Under the pieces are notes generated by a model. It searched no databases, was not told the DNA's origin, and saw nothing but the letters and a program-made list of their open reading frames with translations. The position numbers and the translations under genes are program-made. A stretch of DNA of 52,325 nt from Methylococcaceae bacterium (lineage in GTDB: Bacteria > Pseudomonadota > Gammaproteobacteria > Methylococcales > Methylomonadaceae), in contig JAKIVF010000007.1 of assembly GCA_021647145.1 (NCBI GenBank), positions 1 through 52,325 on the forward strand, written 5' to 3'. Positions 1 to 8,175 of the stretch are shown piece by piece; position 1 is the first letter of the stretch, and every line of letters starts with the position of its first letter.

Positions 1-201
1 GCTAGCAATGTTTTTGTTGCATTGTTCAAATGCTCTGTCAGTCATCTCTGTATTAGAAGAGAATCTGCTTGGGTCATCTCCGCTGTCTACGAGAAATAAG
101 TCAGATGCAACGGTTTCGTAAACCCAAGGCATTATAACTTTAGCTTGAAACGCTATAAGTGCGATAAACCCAATAGCAAAGATGAGGAATTTATATTTCA
201 T
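1..201 (-). CDS. Hypothetical membrane-anchored protein, N-terminal part
   Basis: An open frame runs from an ATG at 201 to the window edge without a stop (67 codons), so only the N-terminus is visible. It begins MKYKFLIFAIGFIALIAF, one hydrophobic stretch (residues 4 to 18) fitting a signal anchor or uncleaved signal peptide. A polar segment follows, with a single Cys near residue 60. It is divergent from pmoC, with 267 bases between the two starts. No Shine-Dalgarno sequence is obvious. I do not recognise the family. The position next to pmo is suggestive only, and the missing C-terminus prevents any functional call. Confidence 0.55.
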   Translation of the reverse strand, partial: MKYKFLIFAIGFIALIAFQAKVIMPWVYETVASDLFLVDSGDDPSRFSSNTEMTDRAFEQCNKNIAS

Positions 202-324
202 GATTGATTGTAGATAAATTTAATATGTAAAGTTGTTTGATTCTAACAAAAGTATCAATGTAAGGCTAAGTTAAATACTTTAGGCTGTATAAATTATTTA
301 AAAGAAAAAAGGAAGGTTATTTTC

Positions 325-353
325 TTGACATAATTATAAGACAGAAGTAGACT
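325..353 (+). promoter_or_regulatory. Sigma-70 type promoter of pmoCAB
   Basis: A perfect -35 hexamer TTGACA (325-330) is followed after 17 bases by TAGACT (348-353), a -10 with four of six consensus bases. It is correctly placed for a transcript with a leader of about 110 bases before pmoC. Sigma-70 type promoters are known for pmo operons of gammaproteobacterial methanotrophs. The start point is inferred. Confidence 0.65.
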
Positions 354-468
354 TCTCCTTACGCTAATGGATCAGCTGGGTGCTTTAATTAATCAAGGTA
401 CTGCATAAATGGATGTTAAAACTCTCAATATTTTTTGAGATTTAATAAACTTTTTTTAGGAGGTAGAA

Positions 469-1221
469 ATGGCTGCTACAACTGAATCAGTAAAAGCTGA
501 TGCTAAAGAAGCACCACTATTAAATAAAACGAACCTAATTGCAGGCTGGATGCTGTACTTAGTGTTCTATTCATTTATTCGTTGGTACGAAGGTGTTTAT
601 GGATGGTCTGCTGGATTAGATTCATTTGCACCTGAATTTGAAACATATTGGATGAACATGCTCTATATTGAGCTAGTTGTTGAGGTAGTACTTGCATCTG
701 GTATATGGGGTTGGTTATGGAAAACTCGTGATCGTAAAGTAATGTCAATTACTCCACGTGAAGAGTTAAGAAGACATTTCACTCATTGGACTTGGTTAGT
801 AATGTACGGTTGGGCTATCTACTGGGGAGCTTCGTACTTCACAGAGCAAGATGGTACATGGCATCAAACAATAGTACGTGATACTGACTTTACACCTAGT
901 CATATCATTGAGTTCTATTTGTCATATCCAATTTACATCATAACTGGTGTATCTTCATTCTTATATGCTAAAACTAGATTGCCTACTTACAGTGAAGGTT
1001 TACACCTTATGTACTTGGTATCAGTAATTGGACCTTTCATGATTCTACCAAATGTTGGCCTTAACGAATGGGGTCACACTTTCTGGTTTATGGAAGAGCT
1101 TTTTGTTGCACCATTGCATTACGGTTTCGTATTCTTTGGATGGGCTGCTCTAGCTATCATGGGTGTTGTAAACACTGAGTGTGCTGCAATTGGTAAATTA
1201 CTGAAAAAAGACTTAGCATAA
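469..1221 (+). CDS. pmoC: Particulate methane monooxygenase subunit C
   Basis: Membrane subunit of particulate methane monooxygenase, which oxidises methane to methanol. The 250-residue protein is multi-pass and has the family metal ligands: Asp128, His132 and His145 (motif EQDGTWH then FTPSH), equivalent to Asp156/His160/His173 of the Methylococcus capsulatus Bath enzyme. It also has Asn199, His203 and His217 (NEWGHTFWF to APLH), matching the second, CuD-type site. It begins with an ATG behind a strong AGGAGGT ribosome binding site. It is first in the pmoC-pmoA-pmoB operon. The N-terminus is charged and variable, and somewhat shorter than in the Bath protein. The close match to methanotroph sequences argues against an ammonia or alkane monooxygenase. 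Confidence 0.97.
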   Translation: MAATTESVKADAKEAPLLNKTNLIAGWMLYLVFYSFIRWYEGVYGWSAGLDSFAPEFETYWMNMLYIELVVEVVLASGIWGWLWKTRDRKVMSITPREELRRHFTHWTWLVMYGWAIYWGASYFTEQDGTWHQTIVRDTDFTPSHIIEFYLSYPIYIITGVSSFLYAKTRLPTYSEGLHLMYLVSVIGPFMILPNVGLNEWGHTFWFMEELFVAPLHYGFVFFGWAALAIMGVVNTECAAIGKLLKKDLA

Positions 1222-1244
1222 GTTTTTAAAAAAGTAATATAAAA

Positions 1245-1314
1245 AACTATCTCCTGCGAGTTTCTCTTACAATAGACATTATTGGAGAGAAACTTGTTGA
1301 TAAAGAAGATAGTT
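1245..1314 (+). promoter_or_regulatory. Stem-loop between pmoC and pmoA
   Basis: The 132-base gap between pmoC and pmoA holds two nested inverted repeats. The outer stem is AACTATCT (1245-1252) with AGATAGTT (1307-1314). The inner stem is GTTTCTCT (1260-1267) with AGAGAAAC (1286-1293), continued by CAATA (1270-1274) with TATTG (1280-1284). No T-run follows, so it is not an intrinsic terminator. A role in RNA processing or differential stability of the pmoC and pmoAB messages is inferred. Confidence 0.6.
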
Positions 1315-1353
1315 AATAAAAAAAAATAATTTTAATTTTTAGGAGGTAAGCTA

Positions 1354-2103
1354 ATGAGCGCATCTCAATCAGCTGTACGATCGCGTGCTGAAGCCGTAGC
1401 GGTTTCTCGCACATTCGACTGGATGATTCTCTTTACATTATTCACTGTTGTTCTTGGTGGGTATCATATTCACTACATGTTAACTGGTGGTGACTGGGAT
1501 TTTTGGACTGACTGGAAAGATAGACGTTTATGGGTAACTGTAGCGCCAATCGTTTCAATCACCTTCCCTGCTGCTGTTCAAGTAATGCTTTGGTATCGCT
1601 ATCGTTTACCTATTGGTGCAACACTTTGTGTTGTAGCTTTGTTATTAGGTGAGTGGATCAACAGATATTTAAATTTCTGGGGATGGACATATTTCCCAGT
1701 AAACATGGTATTCCCTTCAAACTTAATTCCAGGTGCAATAATACTGGATGTAGTCTTGTTACTGGGCGGCTCAATGACGTTAACCGCTGTAGTTGGTGGT
1801 TTAGCATGGGGACTAGTTTTCTATCCAGGTAACTGGCCAATTATTGCTCCATTACACGTGCCTGTTGAATACAACGGTATGATGTTTACATTGGCTGATT
1901 TACAAGGTTATCATTACGTACGTACTGGTACTCCTGAGTATATCAGAATGGTAGAAAAAGGTACTTTAAGAACTTTCGGGAAAGATGTTGCTCCAGTATC
2001 AGCGTTCTTCTCTGGTTTCGTATCTATTATAATTTATTTCTTATGGCACTTCTTTGGAAAATGGTTCAATAAAACGGACTTTATTTCTGGCGAAGACGTA
2101 TAA
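1354..2103 (+). CDS. pmoA: Particulate methane monooxygenase subunit A
   Basis: Integral membrane subunit of particulate methane monooxygenase and the usual phylogenetic marker of methanotrophs. The 249-residue protein is almost entirely transmembrane. It contains the segment GGDWDFW (residues 45-51) and the GKDVAP segment (209-214), the two conserved blocks used as pmoA primer sites. The start follows AGGAGGTAAGCT. Overall similarity is to type I (gammaproteobacterial) PmoA, not to the alphaproteobacterial form or AmoA, judged by eye. It lies second in the operon, 132 bases after pmoC and 101 bases before pmoB, with a stem-loop in each gap. Confidence 0.97.
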   Translation: MSASQSAVRSRAEAVAVSRTFDWMILFTLFTVVLGGYHIHYMLTGGDWDFWTDWKDRRLWVTVAPIVSITFPAAVQVMLWYRYRLPIGATLCVVALLLGEWINRYLNFWGWTYFPVNMVFPSNLIPGAIILDVVLLLGGSMTLTAVVGGLAWGLVFYPGNWPIIAPLHVPVEYNGMMFTLADLQGYHYVRTGTPEYIRMVEKGTLRTFGKDVAPVSAFFSGFVSIIIYFLWHFFGKWFNKTDFISGEDV

Positions 2104-2126
2104 GAATTAATAATAAAAAACGAAGG

Positions 2127-2163
2127 CTGTCTCTTTTATCATAAACATTAATAATAGAGGCAG
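2127..2163 (+). promoter_or_regulatory. Stem-loop between pmoA and pmoB
   Basis: The two arms 2127-2139 (CTGTCTCTTTTAT) and 2151-2163 (ATAATAGAGGCAG) pair over 13 positions with one G-U pair and one mismatch, around an 11-base loop. It begins 23 bases after the pmoA stop and has no T-run. A smaller hairpin, CTCTA (2183-2187) with TAGAG (2192-2196), overlaps the GAGGAGG ribosome binding site of pmoB and could tune its translation. Function is inferred. Confidence 0.55.
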
Positions 2164-2204
2164 GAAATCTTAAATACATAGACTCTAGTAATAGAGGAGG
2201 GTAT

Positions 2205-3449
2205 ATGAAATTAATAAAAGACAAGGTGGCAAAATTATCCTTTGTCGCACTGCTGGTAACAATGACAGCAGCGATGTTTTACACACCGACAGCATCAGCT
2301 CACGGTGAAAAGTCACAGGCTGCATTTATGCGGATGCGTACTATTCACTGGTTTGACTTAAACTGGTCAAAAGAAGAAGTTGCAGTTAACGATACAATGT
2401 CAATCTCAGGTAAATTTCACGTTTTCGAAGGATGGCCTGAAACTGTTGATAAACCAGAAGTGTCTTTCCTAAACGTTGGTATTCCTGGGCCAGTATTTAT
2501 TCGTGCTGGTTCTTGGATTGGTGGTCAATTAGTGCCACGTTCAGTATCTTTAGAGTTAGGTGAAACTTATGACTTTAAAGTATTGTTAAGAGCTCGTCGT
2601 CCAGGTGAGTGGCATGTTCATTCAATGATGAACGTTCAAGGTGGTGGTCCAATCATTGGTCCAGGTAAATGGGTAACTATTACTGGTTCAATGAGTCAAT
2701 TTACAAATCCGTTAACAACTTTGACTGGTGATGTAATTGATTTGGAAAACTATGCGTTGGATAGTATTCTTTTTTGGAGTGGCTTATGGTATGCAGTAGG
2801 TGTAGCTTGGTTATTATACTGGGTTAGAAGACCATTATTTATTCCACGTTATCTTGCAGTAACATCAGGTAAAGCTGCTTCTTTAATCTCTTCTGGAGAT
2901 AAAAAAGTTGGTCTTATCTTTGTGGTTGGCACAATACTTTGTCTTGGTATTACTATGGGAACAACAAATGACAAGTATCCTGTAACGACTCCACTTCAAG
3001 CTGGATTAATGCGTGGTATTAAATGGATTGAGATACCTGCTGCAACAGTTGAAGTTAAAGTTGAAGATGCATCTTATCGTGTACCTGGTCGTGCAATGCA
3101 AATGAGTTTAGTTGTTACTAATAACGGTGACTCACCAGTTCGTTTAGGCGAATTCAATACTGCATCTGTACGTTTCTTAGATGCTGATGTGTTAGAAGAT
3201 GAGTCTGGTTATCCAGATGATCTTTTAGCTGAAGAAGGTTTAACAGTAAGTGACAATAGTCCTTTGGCTCCAGGTGAGACAAGAAGTATTGAAGTTACTG
3301 CTTCTGATGCAGCATGGGAAGTTTATCGTCTAGCTGACTTGATCTATGATCCAGACAGTCGTTTTGCTGGTTTATTATTCTTCTTTGATGAAGATGGTAA
3401 CCGTCAAATGGTAAAAGTCGATGCTCCATTAATCCCTGTGTTCATTTAA
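2205..3449 (+). CDS. pmoB: Particulate methane monooxygenase subunit B
   Basis: Periplasmic copper-binding subunit of particulate methane monooxygenase. The 414-residue precursor has a signal peptide ending at about SA in PTASAHGEK, so that His33 becomes the mature N-terminus. His33, His137 and His139 (EWHVHS), the CuB ligands, fall at the same numbers as in M. capsulatus Bath. His48 and His72 of the bis-His site are also present. Two cupredoxin-like domains are separated by two transmembrane segments (about 186-206 and 233-253). A strong GAGGAGG precedes the ATG. It is the last gene of the operon and is followed by an intrinsic terminator. No pmoD follows it here. Confidence 0.97.
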   Translation: MKLIKDKVAKLSFVALLVTMTAAMFYTPTASAHGEKSQAAFMRMRTIHWFDLNWSKEEVAVNDTMSISGKFHVFEGWPETVDKPEVSFLNVGIPGPVFIRAGSWIGGQLVPRSVSLELGETYDFKVLLRARRPGEWHVHSMMNVQGGGPIIGPGKWVTITGSMSQFTNPLTTLTGDVIDLENYALDSILFWSGLWYAVGVAWLLYWVRRPLFIPRYLAVTSGKAASLISSGDKKVGLIFVVGTILCLGITMGTTNDKYPVTTPLQAGLMRGIKWIEIPAATVEVKVEDASYRVPGRAMQMSLVVTNNGDSPVRLGEFNTASVRFLDADVLEDESGYPDDLLAEEGLTVSDNSPLAPGETRSIEVTASDAAWEVYRLADLIYDPDSRFAGLLFFFDEDGNRQMVKVDAPLIPVFI

Positions 3450-3490
3450 TGGATAAATTCTAAAAGCTTAAGTTTTTAGAAAGGGATAGA

Positions 3491-3529
3491 AGCCCTCATC
3501 GCCTTATCGGTGATGAGGGCTTTTTTTTG
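3491..3529 (+). terminator. Intrinsic terminator of pmoCAB
   Basis: AGCCCTCATC (3491-3500) pairs with GATGAGGGCT (3512-3521), extended by three further pairs around a short loop, and is followed by eight or nine T. It lies 42 bases after the pmoB stop. Confidence 0.92.
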
Positions 3530-3549
3530 TAAAAAAAAATTAAAAATAG

Positions 3550-3578
3550 TTGATAATGAATTAAAATGGAATTATTTT
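3550..3578 (+). promoter_or_regulatory. Possible promoter of the mla operon
   Basis: TTGATA (3550-3555), 17 bases, then TATTTT (3573-3578), about 75 bases before mlaF and just after the pmo terminator. In such AT-rich sequence this level of match could be chance. Confidence 0.3.
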
Positions 3579-3655
3579 TTAACAAGTAGTCTTTTAGTTG
3601 TTTTATGTGATTAGAATAGTTAAGTGTATATTTGTAAAATATAAAATTTAAGGTG

Positions 3656-4471
3656 ATGGAAGTAAGTAATAAAAAAGATCAAAATTTAGTTTCTATTGAA
3701 AATTTAACCTTTTATAGAGGAAATAGAAAAATATTTGATGATATTTCTCTTAATTTTCAACGAGGGAAAGTAACAGCTATTATGGGTCCAAGTGGGACAG
3801 GGAAAACTACTTTATTAAAATTGATAGGCGGACAATTAGTCCCAGATAGAGGGACAGTTTTAGTTGATAATAAAAATGTTCATCAATTGACACGAGCAGA
3901 ATTATTTATTCTAAGAAAGAGAATGGGAATGTTATTTCAAAGCGGTGCATTACTCACAGATATTAATGTTTTTGATAATGTTGCATTCCCAATAAGAGAG
4001 CACACAAAAATAAGTGAATCAATGATTAGAACGATCGTATTGATGAAGTTAGAATCTGTGGGCTTAAGGGGAGCAAGTAAACTTATGCCAAACGAGTTAT
4101 CAGGGGGAATGGCAAGGAGAATTGCATTGGCGAGGGCTATCTCATTAGACCCGATGATGATCATGTATGATGAACCCTTTTCAGGACAAGACCCTATTTC
4201 GCTAGGCACATTAGTTAAGCTGATTAAAGAATTAAATAGCGCATTAAAAATTACAAGTATTATAGTTTCACACGATGTTCAGGATACTGCACGTATTGCA
4301 GATTATATTTATGTTTTGTCTGGAGGTAAAATTGTAGGAGAAGGGACTCCTGATCAATTAAAAAATGATTCTTCTAAATTTGTGAAGCAGTTTTTTAAAG
4401 GGGAGGCTGATGGTCCCGTGCAGTTTCATTATCCAGCAAAAGATTATCATCAGGATATTTTTGAAAGCTAA
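3656..4471 (+). CDS. mlaF: Phospholipid ABC transporter ATPase MlaF
   Basis: ATPase of the MlaFEDB inner-membrane complex, which moves phospholipids between the inner and outer membranes and maintains outer-membrane lipid asymmetry. Counted from the GTG codon at 3653, the Walker A GPSGTGKT is at residues 45-52, the signature LSGGMARR at 149-156, and the Walker B with catalytic Glu at IMYDEP (170-175). The pattern LFQSGALLTD and the C-terminal tail with FHYPAKDYH match Escherichia coli MlaF closely. Either the GTG at 3653 or the ATG at 3656 could be the start; I chose the ATG. It is first in mlaFEDB and is followed 16 bases later by mlaE. Confidence 0.93.
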   Translation: MEVSNKKDQNLVSIENLTFYRGNRKIFDDISLNFQRGKVTAIMGPSGTGKTTLLKLIGGQLVPDRGTVLVDNKNVHQLTRAELFILRKRMGMLFQSGALLTDINVFDNVAFPIREHTKISESMIRTIVLMKLESVGLRGASKLMPNELSGGMARRIALARAISLDPMMIMYDEPFSGQDPISLGTLVKLIKELNSALKITSIIVSHDVQDTARIADYIYVLSGGKIVGEGTPDQLKNDSSKFVKQFFKGEADGPVQFHYPAKDYHQDIFES

Positions 4472-4487
4472 TGAAGTTTAAAATAAA

Positions 4488-5270
4488 ATGATTTGTTTTT
4501 TTGAAAAGATTGGAAAAAAGACTTTAGCAAGTTTTTCAAAACTAGGGCGAGCAACTTTTTTTTTGATCCAAGTAATTAAAGCTTGTTTATCAGTATTTTT
4601 ACGTCCAAAACTACTTTTAGCCCAGCTATATTCAATAGGTGTGTTATCTTTTATGATTATTACCATTTCAGGTTTGTTTGTAGGTATGGTCTTAGGATTA
4701 CAAGGTTTTTATATTTTGTCAGATTTTGGAGCTGAAGAAACTTTAGGTCTTATGGTTGCTGCTTCTCTAGTAAGAGAGTTAGGGCCTGTTATATCAGCAT
4801 TATTATTTGCTGGTCGAGCTGGTTCAGCGTTAACAGCTGAAATTGGCTTAATGAAAACAACAGAACAACTTTCTGGAATGGAAATGATGGCTGTAGATCC
4901 TATTAAACGGGTTATAGCTCCTAGGTTTCTTGCGGGGTTTATTTCAATGCCAATTCTTACAACATTATTTAGTTCAATTGGAGTTATTGGTGGGCAGATA
5001 GTTGGTGTTATTATTTTAGGGGTAGATGAAGGATCTTATTGGTCACAAATGCAGGCTAATATAGATTTTCAGGGTGATATTATAAATGGTGTTATAAAAA
5101 GTATAGTTTTTGGCGTTGTTATTTCATGGATAGCTTTGTTTGAAGGCTATGACACGATACCAACATCCGAAGGTGTAAGTCGTGCAACAACAAGGACTGT
5201 TGTTAATTCTGCTTTTGCTATACTCGGATTAGATTTTATTTTGACAGCACTCATGTTCGGAGATATTTAA
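4488..5270 (+). CDS. mlaE: Phospholipid transporter permease MlaE
   Basis: Integral membrane permease of the MlaFEDB complex. The 260-residue length is typical. The conserved core with GLFVGMVLGLQGF, VRELGPVISALLFAGR and the EIGLMKTTEQLSGMEMM region is complete, and there are about five membrane segments. It lies between the ATPase MlaF and the MCE-domain subunit MlaD. The mlaD ATG begins one base after the mlaE stop, so translation is probably coupled. Confidence 0.93.
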   Translation: MICFFEKIGKKTLASFSKLGRATFFLIQVIKACLSVFLRPKLLLAQLYSIGVLSFMIITISGLFVGMVLGLQGFYILSDFGAEETLGLMVAASLVRELGPVISALLFAGRAGSALTAEIGLMKTTEQLSGMEMMAVDPIKRVIAPRFLAGFISMPILTTLFSSIGVIGGQIVGVIILGVDEGSYWSQMQANIDFQGDIINGVIKSIVFGVVISWIALFEGYDTIPTSEGVSRATTRTVVNSAFAILGLDFILTALMFGDI

Positions 5271-5271
5271 G

Positions 5272-5733
5272 ATGCAGAATACTAAAATACAAGACACATT
5301 AGTAGGTCTATTTGTTGCTAGTGGAATTGTCGCATTTTTTTTTATGGCTATGCAAATAAGTAATCTTAGCCCTTTTTCACATGAGAAAGTTTATACCTTA
5401 AAAGCACATTTTGAAAACTCAGGTGGTCTAAAGGTTAAGTCACCAGTATCTATTGCAGGTGTACGAATAGGGAGAGTGAGAAAAATATCTGTTGATAAAG
5501 ATAGTTATGATTCTGTGGTTGAAATGGATATAAATAGTGAATATATTTTACCTGATGATACTACTGCGAGTATATTTACAGCTGGATTATTGGGAGAGCA
5601 ATATATTAGCCTTGAACCAGGAGGGTCGAATGAAATGATTAAACCAAATGGTGTAATAGATATTACTCAGTCAGCTATAGTCATGGAAGAAATGATTGGT
5701 CAGTTTTTATTTAAAGACCCTTCACAAGAGTAA
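5272..5733 (+). CDS. mlaD: MCE-domain phospholipid-binding protein MlaD
   Basis: Single-pass periplasmic subunit that forms the hexameric MCE ring of the Mla complex and binds phospholipid. The 153-residue protein has one transmembrane helix (about residues 9-27). A complete MCE domain follows (about 40-118), with the conserved VSIAGVRIGRV and GLLGEQYISLEPG segments. The C-terminus is short compared with E. coli MlaD (183 residues). In most gammaproteobacteria mlaC follows directly; here the next gene is mlaB. Confidence 0.92.
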   Translation: MQNTKIQDTLVGLFVASGIVAFFFMAMQISNLSPFSHEKVYTLKAHFENSGGLKVKSPVSIAGVRIGRVRKISVDKDSYDSVVEMDINSEYILPDDTTASIFTAGLLGEQYISLEPGGSNEMIKPNGVIDITQSAIVMEEMIGQFLFKDPSQE

Positions 5734-5808
5734 ATATAAATGTTGGAAAATATTAATTTACAATGTTTATTTTTTTTTAAATTTTATTTCCAATCATTTT
5801 AAAATTAA

Positions 5809-6117
5809 ATGTCGACTTTTACAGTTACTAAAAAAACAAAAGAAATCTATATTGTTGAAGGTGATCTTACTATTTTTTCATTAGATAAAAAAGCATTAAA
5901 AGCGTTTGATTTTATAAAAACTAAAAAAAATGTTTGTATAAGTTTTGAAAGAGTGACGTTAGCTGATAGTGCTGGATTAGCACTTATAATTGAGTTGATT
6001 AAAGGCGCTAAATTAACGAATACTAAATTATCCTTTAAACAAATTCCTCATCAGCTATCTATAATTGCAAAGCTCAGTGGTTTAAATATTAATCAATACA
6101 TTTTGAATCAATCTTAG
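5809..6117 (+). CDS. mlaB: STAS-domain protein MlaB
   Basis: Small cytoplasmic STAS-domain subunit that supports MlaF ATPase activity and assembly. The 102-residue length is typical. The STAS signature appears as LADSAGLALIIEL (about 51-63), with Ser54 at the position of the conserved Thr/Ser. It starts 75 bases after mlaD, in the space where mlaC (about 200 codons) would normally be. No clear ribosome binding site is seen. Identification rests on the motif plus the operon context. Confidence 0.85.
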   Translation: MSTFTVTKKTKEIYIVEGDLTIFSLDKKALKAFDFIKTKKNVCISFERVTLADSAGLALIIELIKGAKLTNTKLSFKQIPHQLSIIAKLSGLNINQYILNQS

Positions 6118-6267
6118 GTAAATTCGAAAATTTAATGGTTAACCACACCTGTTTATAAATTCTATCAAAGCTTATAGCAGTGCCAAAGTAGTTGGCGTGA
6201 CAAACTGTTTATTGAGGATTGTCAATTACTAATTTTAAAACCCAATCATAGGTTAAAATAAATCCAT

Positions 6268-7533
6268 ATGGATAAATTAATTATTACTGGTGGCTCTCAA
6301 CTTTCTGGAGAATTAAGAATCTCTGGTGCAAAAAATGCAGCTTTACCAGTTTTAGCAGCTACTCTTCTAAGTGAAGAGCCCGTATCTATAGGGAACATTC
6401 CCCATTTGCATGATATTACCACGACTATGCAACTTTTGGGGCAAATGGGTATTCGGCTCACTATTGATGAAAAAATGAATATTGAAGTTGACTCGAGTTC
6501 TATTACAAAATATGAGGCGCCATATGATCTTGTAAAAACGATGCGTGCTTCAATTTTGGTTCTAGGCCCACTTTTGGCTCGTTTTGGAGAAGCTCATGTA
6601 TCATTTCCTGGTGGTTGTGCAATTGGTACTCGACCCGTAGATATTCACATTGATTCTCTAATAAAAATGGGAGCTGATATTCGTGTAGAAGCTGGTTATA
6701 TTCATGCTAAAGCGAGTCGACTCAAAGGTTGCAAGTTGGTGCTAGATAAAGTTACTGTAACCGGTACTGAAAACTTGTTAATGGCTGCTGTCTTAGCGGA
6801 AGGTGTAACAATAATTGAAAATGCAGCTAAAGAACCTGAGGTATCTGATCTTGCTCTATTTCTCAATGCAATGGGTGCAAAAATTTCTGGAATAGATACG
6901 GATATATTGACCATTGAAGGGGTATTAAAATTAGATGCTAAAAATATACACTATAATATTATTCCTGACCGTATTGAAGCAGGAACATATCTAGTTGCTG
7001 CTGCAATTACAAAGGGGAGAGTTTTACTTAAAGATGTAAGGCCTGACCTACTTGATGCGGTAATAGATAAACTAAGAGAAGCTGGAGCAGATATTTCTAC
7101 CGGGGATGATTGGATTGAATTAAATATGCATGGAAAGAAACCGAAAGCTGTTAACGTACGTACAGCACCTTATCCAGCGTTTCCTACTGATATGCAAGCC
7201 CAATTTACTGCTATGAACTCAGTAGCTGAGGGAGTGGGTATTATAACAGAAACTGTTTTTGAAAATCGCTTTATGCATGTTCAAGAAATGCAAAGAATGG
7301 GCGCAGATATTCAATTAGAATCAAATACCGCAATATGTAAAGGAATAAATCAATTAACTGGGGCTCCCGTAATGGCGACAGACCTAAGGGCATCAGCTAG
7401 TTTGGTTCTTGCGGGGTTGGTCGCAAAAGGAGAGACGCTAGTTGACCGAATTTATCATATTGACCGTGGTTATGATCATATTGAAGAAAAACTTTCTCAA
7501 TTGGGTGCATCTATTAGAAGAATTTCCGGGTAA
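6268..7533 (+). CDS. murA: UDP-N-acetylglucosamine 1-carboxyvinyltransferase
   Basis: MurA carries out the first committed step of peptidoglycan synthesis in the cytoplasm: enolpyruvyl transfer from phosphoenolpyruvate to UDP-GlcNAc. The 421-residue length is typical. The catalytic Cys117 is present in PGGCAIGTRPVD, so the enzyme belongs to the fosfomycin-sensitive Cys form. Lys22 and Asn23 of the substrate site are present in SGAKNAALP. The gene usually found just upstream, ibaG (bolA-like), is absent; 150 bases of non-coding sequence lie there instead. The hisG start follows two bases after the stop. Confidence 0.96.
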   Translation: MDKLIITGGSQLSGELRISGAKNAALPVLAATLLSEEPVSIGNIPHLHDITTTMQLLGQMGIRLTIDEKMNIEVDSSSITKYEAPYDLVKTMRASILVLGPLLARFGEAHVSFPGGCAIGTRPVDIHIDSLIKMGADIRVEAGYIHAKASRLKGCKLVLDKVTVTGTENLLMAAVLAEGVTIIENAAKEPEVSDLALFLNAMGAKISGIDTDILTIEGVLKLDAKNIHYNIIPDRIEAGTYLVAAAITKGRVLLKDVRPDLLDAVIDKLREAGADISTGDDWIELNMHGKKPKAVNVRTAPYPAFPTDMQAQFTAMNSVAEGVGIITETVFENRFMHVQEMQRMGADIQLESNTAICKGINQLTGAPVMATDLRASASLVLAGLVAKGETLVDRIYHIDRGYDHIEEKLSQLGASIRRISG

Positions 7534-7535
7534 GA

Positions 7536-8171
7536 ATGAATATGTTAACAATTGCAGTATCGAAGGGTCGTATTTATGATGATGCGCTGCCATTATTAGA
7601 AGAAGCAGGAATAGTTCCTATAGATGACCCAAAGAAGAGTCGAAAACTTATTCTTAGAACGACTAGAGATGATGTTAATCTAGTTATTATTAGAGCAACT
7701 GATGTACCAACTTTTGTTGAATATGGCGCTGCTGATATTGGAATAGCAGGGAAAGATGTTTTATTAGAGCACGGTGCTGAAAGTTTATATGAACCACTGG
7801 ATTTGGGTATTGCTAAATGTCGAATGATGACTGCAACACCGGTTGGTGCCCCAGAAATTAAAGGGCGAATTAGAGTTGCCACTAAATATGTAAAAATAGC
7901 ACAACAATATTTTTCAGGAATTGGGGTGCAGGCAGAAATAATCAAACTTTATGGTGCAATGGAGCTAGCCCCTCTAGTTGGGTTAGCTGATTGTATTGTT
8001 GATGTAGTTGATACTGGTAACACACTAAAGGCAAATGGCCTAGAGCCTAAAGAATTAATAGCAAATATTAGTTCAAGGCTTGTTGTTAATAAAGCGTCAA
8101 TGAAGATAAAGCATCAGGTTATCCAAGGATTACTTGATCAATTTAAAAAAACTTTAGCAAAACGAGATTAA
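7536..8171 (+). CDS. hisG: ATP phosphoribosyltransferase, short form
   Basis: First enzyme of histidine biosynthesis, joining ATP and PRPP. The 211-residue length marks the short form: the catalytic domains are complete, including the PRPP-binding motif VVDTGNTLKANGL (about 157-169). The C-terminal allosteric ACT-like domain of the long form (about 300 residues) is absent. Short HisG enzymes need the HisZ regulatory subunit, which is not in this window. It is tightly coupled to murA and hisD (gaps of two and four bases), an arrangement common in Pseudomonas-like gammaproteobacteria. Confidence 0.95.
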   Translation: MNMLTIAVSKGRIYDDALPLLEEAGIVPIDDPKKSRKLILRTTRDDVNLVIIRATDVPTFVEYGAADIGIAGKDVLLEHGAESLYEPLDLGIAKCRMMTATPVGAPEIKGRIRVATKYVKIAQQYFSGIGVQAEIIKLYGAMELAPLVGLADCIVDVVDTGNTLKANGLEPKELIANISSRLVVNKASMKIKHQVIQGLLDQFKKTLAKRD

Positions 8172-8175
8172 AAAT

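Noticed and set aside
5740..5802. A 20-codon frame between mlaD and mlaB, considered as a remnant of mlaC
   Set aside because: It has no MlaC similarity, is rich in Phe because of T-runs, and is far too short; chance explains it.
6171..6203. A GCCAA/TTGGC hairpin before murA, considered as a terminator for mlaB
   Set aside because: It has no T-run and only five strong pairs.
7574..7945. A 123-codon frame antisense to hisG
   Set aside because: It lies wholly inside a clear gene in another frame, is rich in Ile and Ser, and resembles no family.
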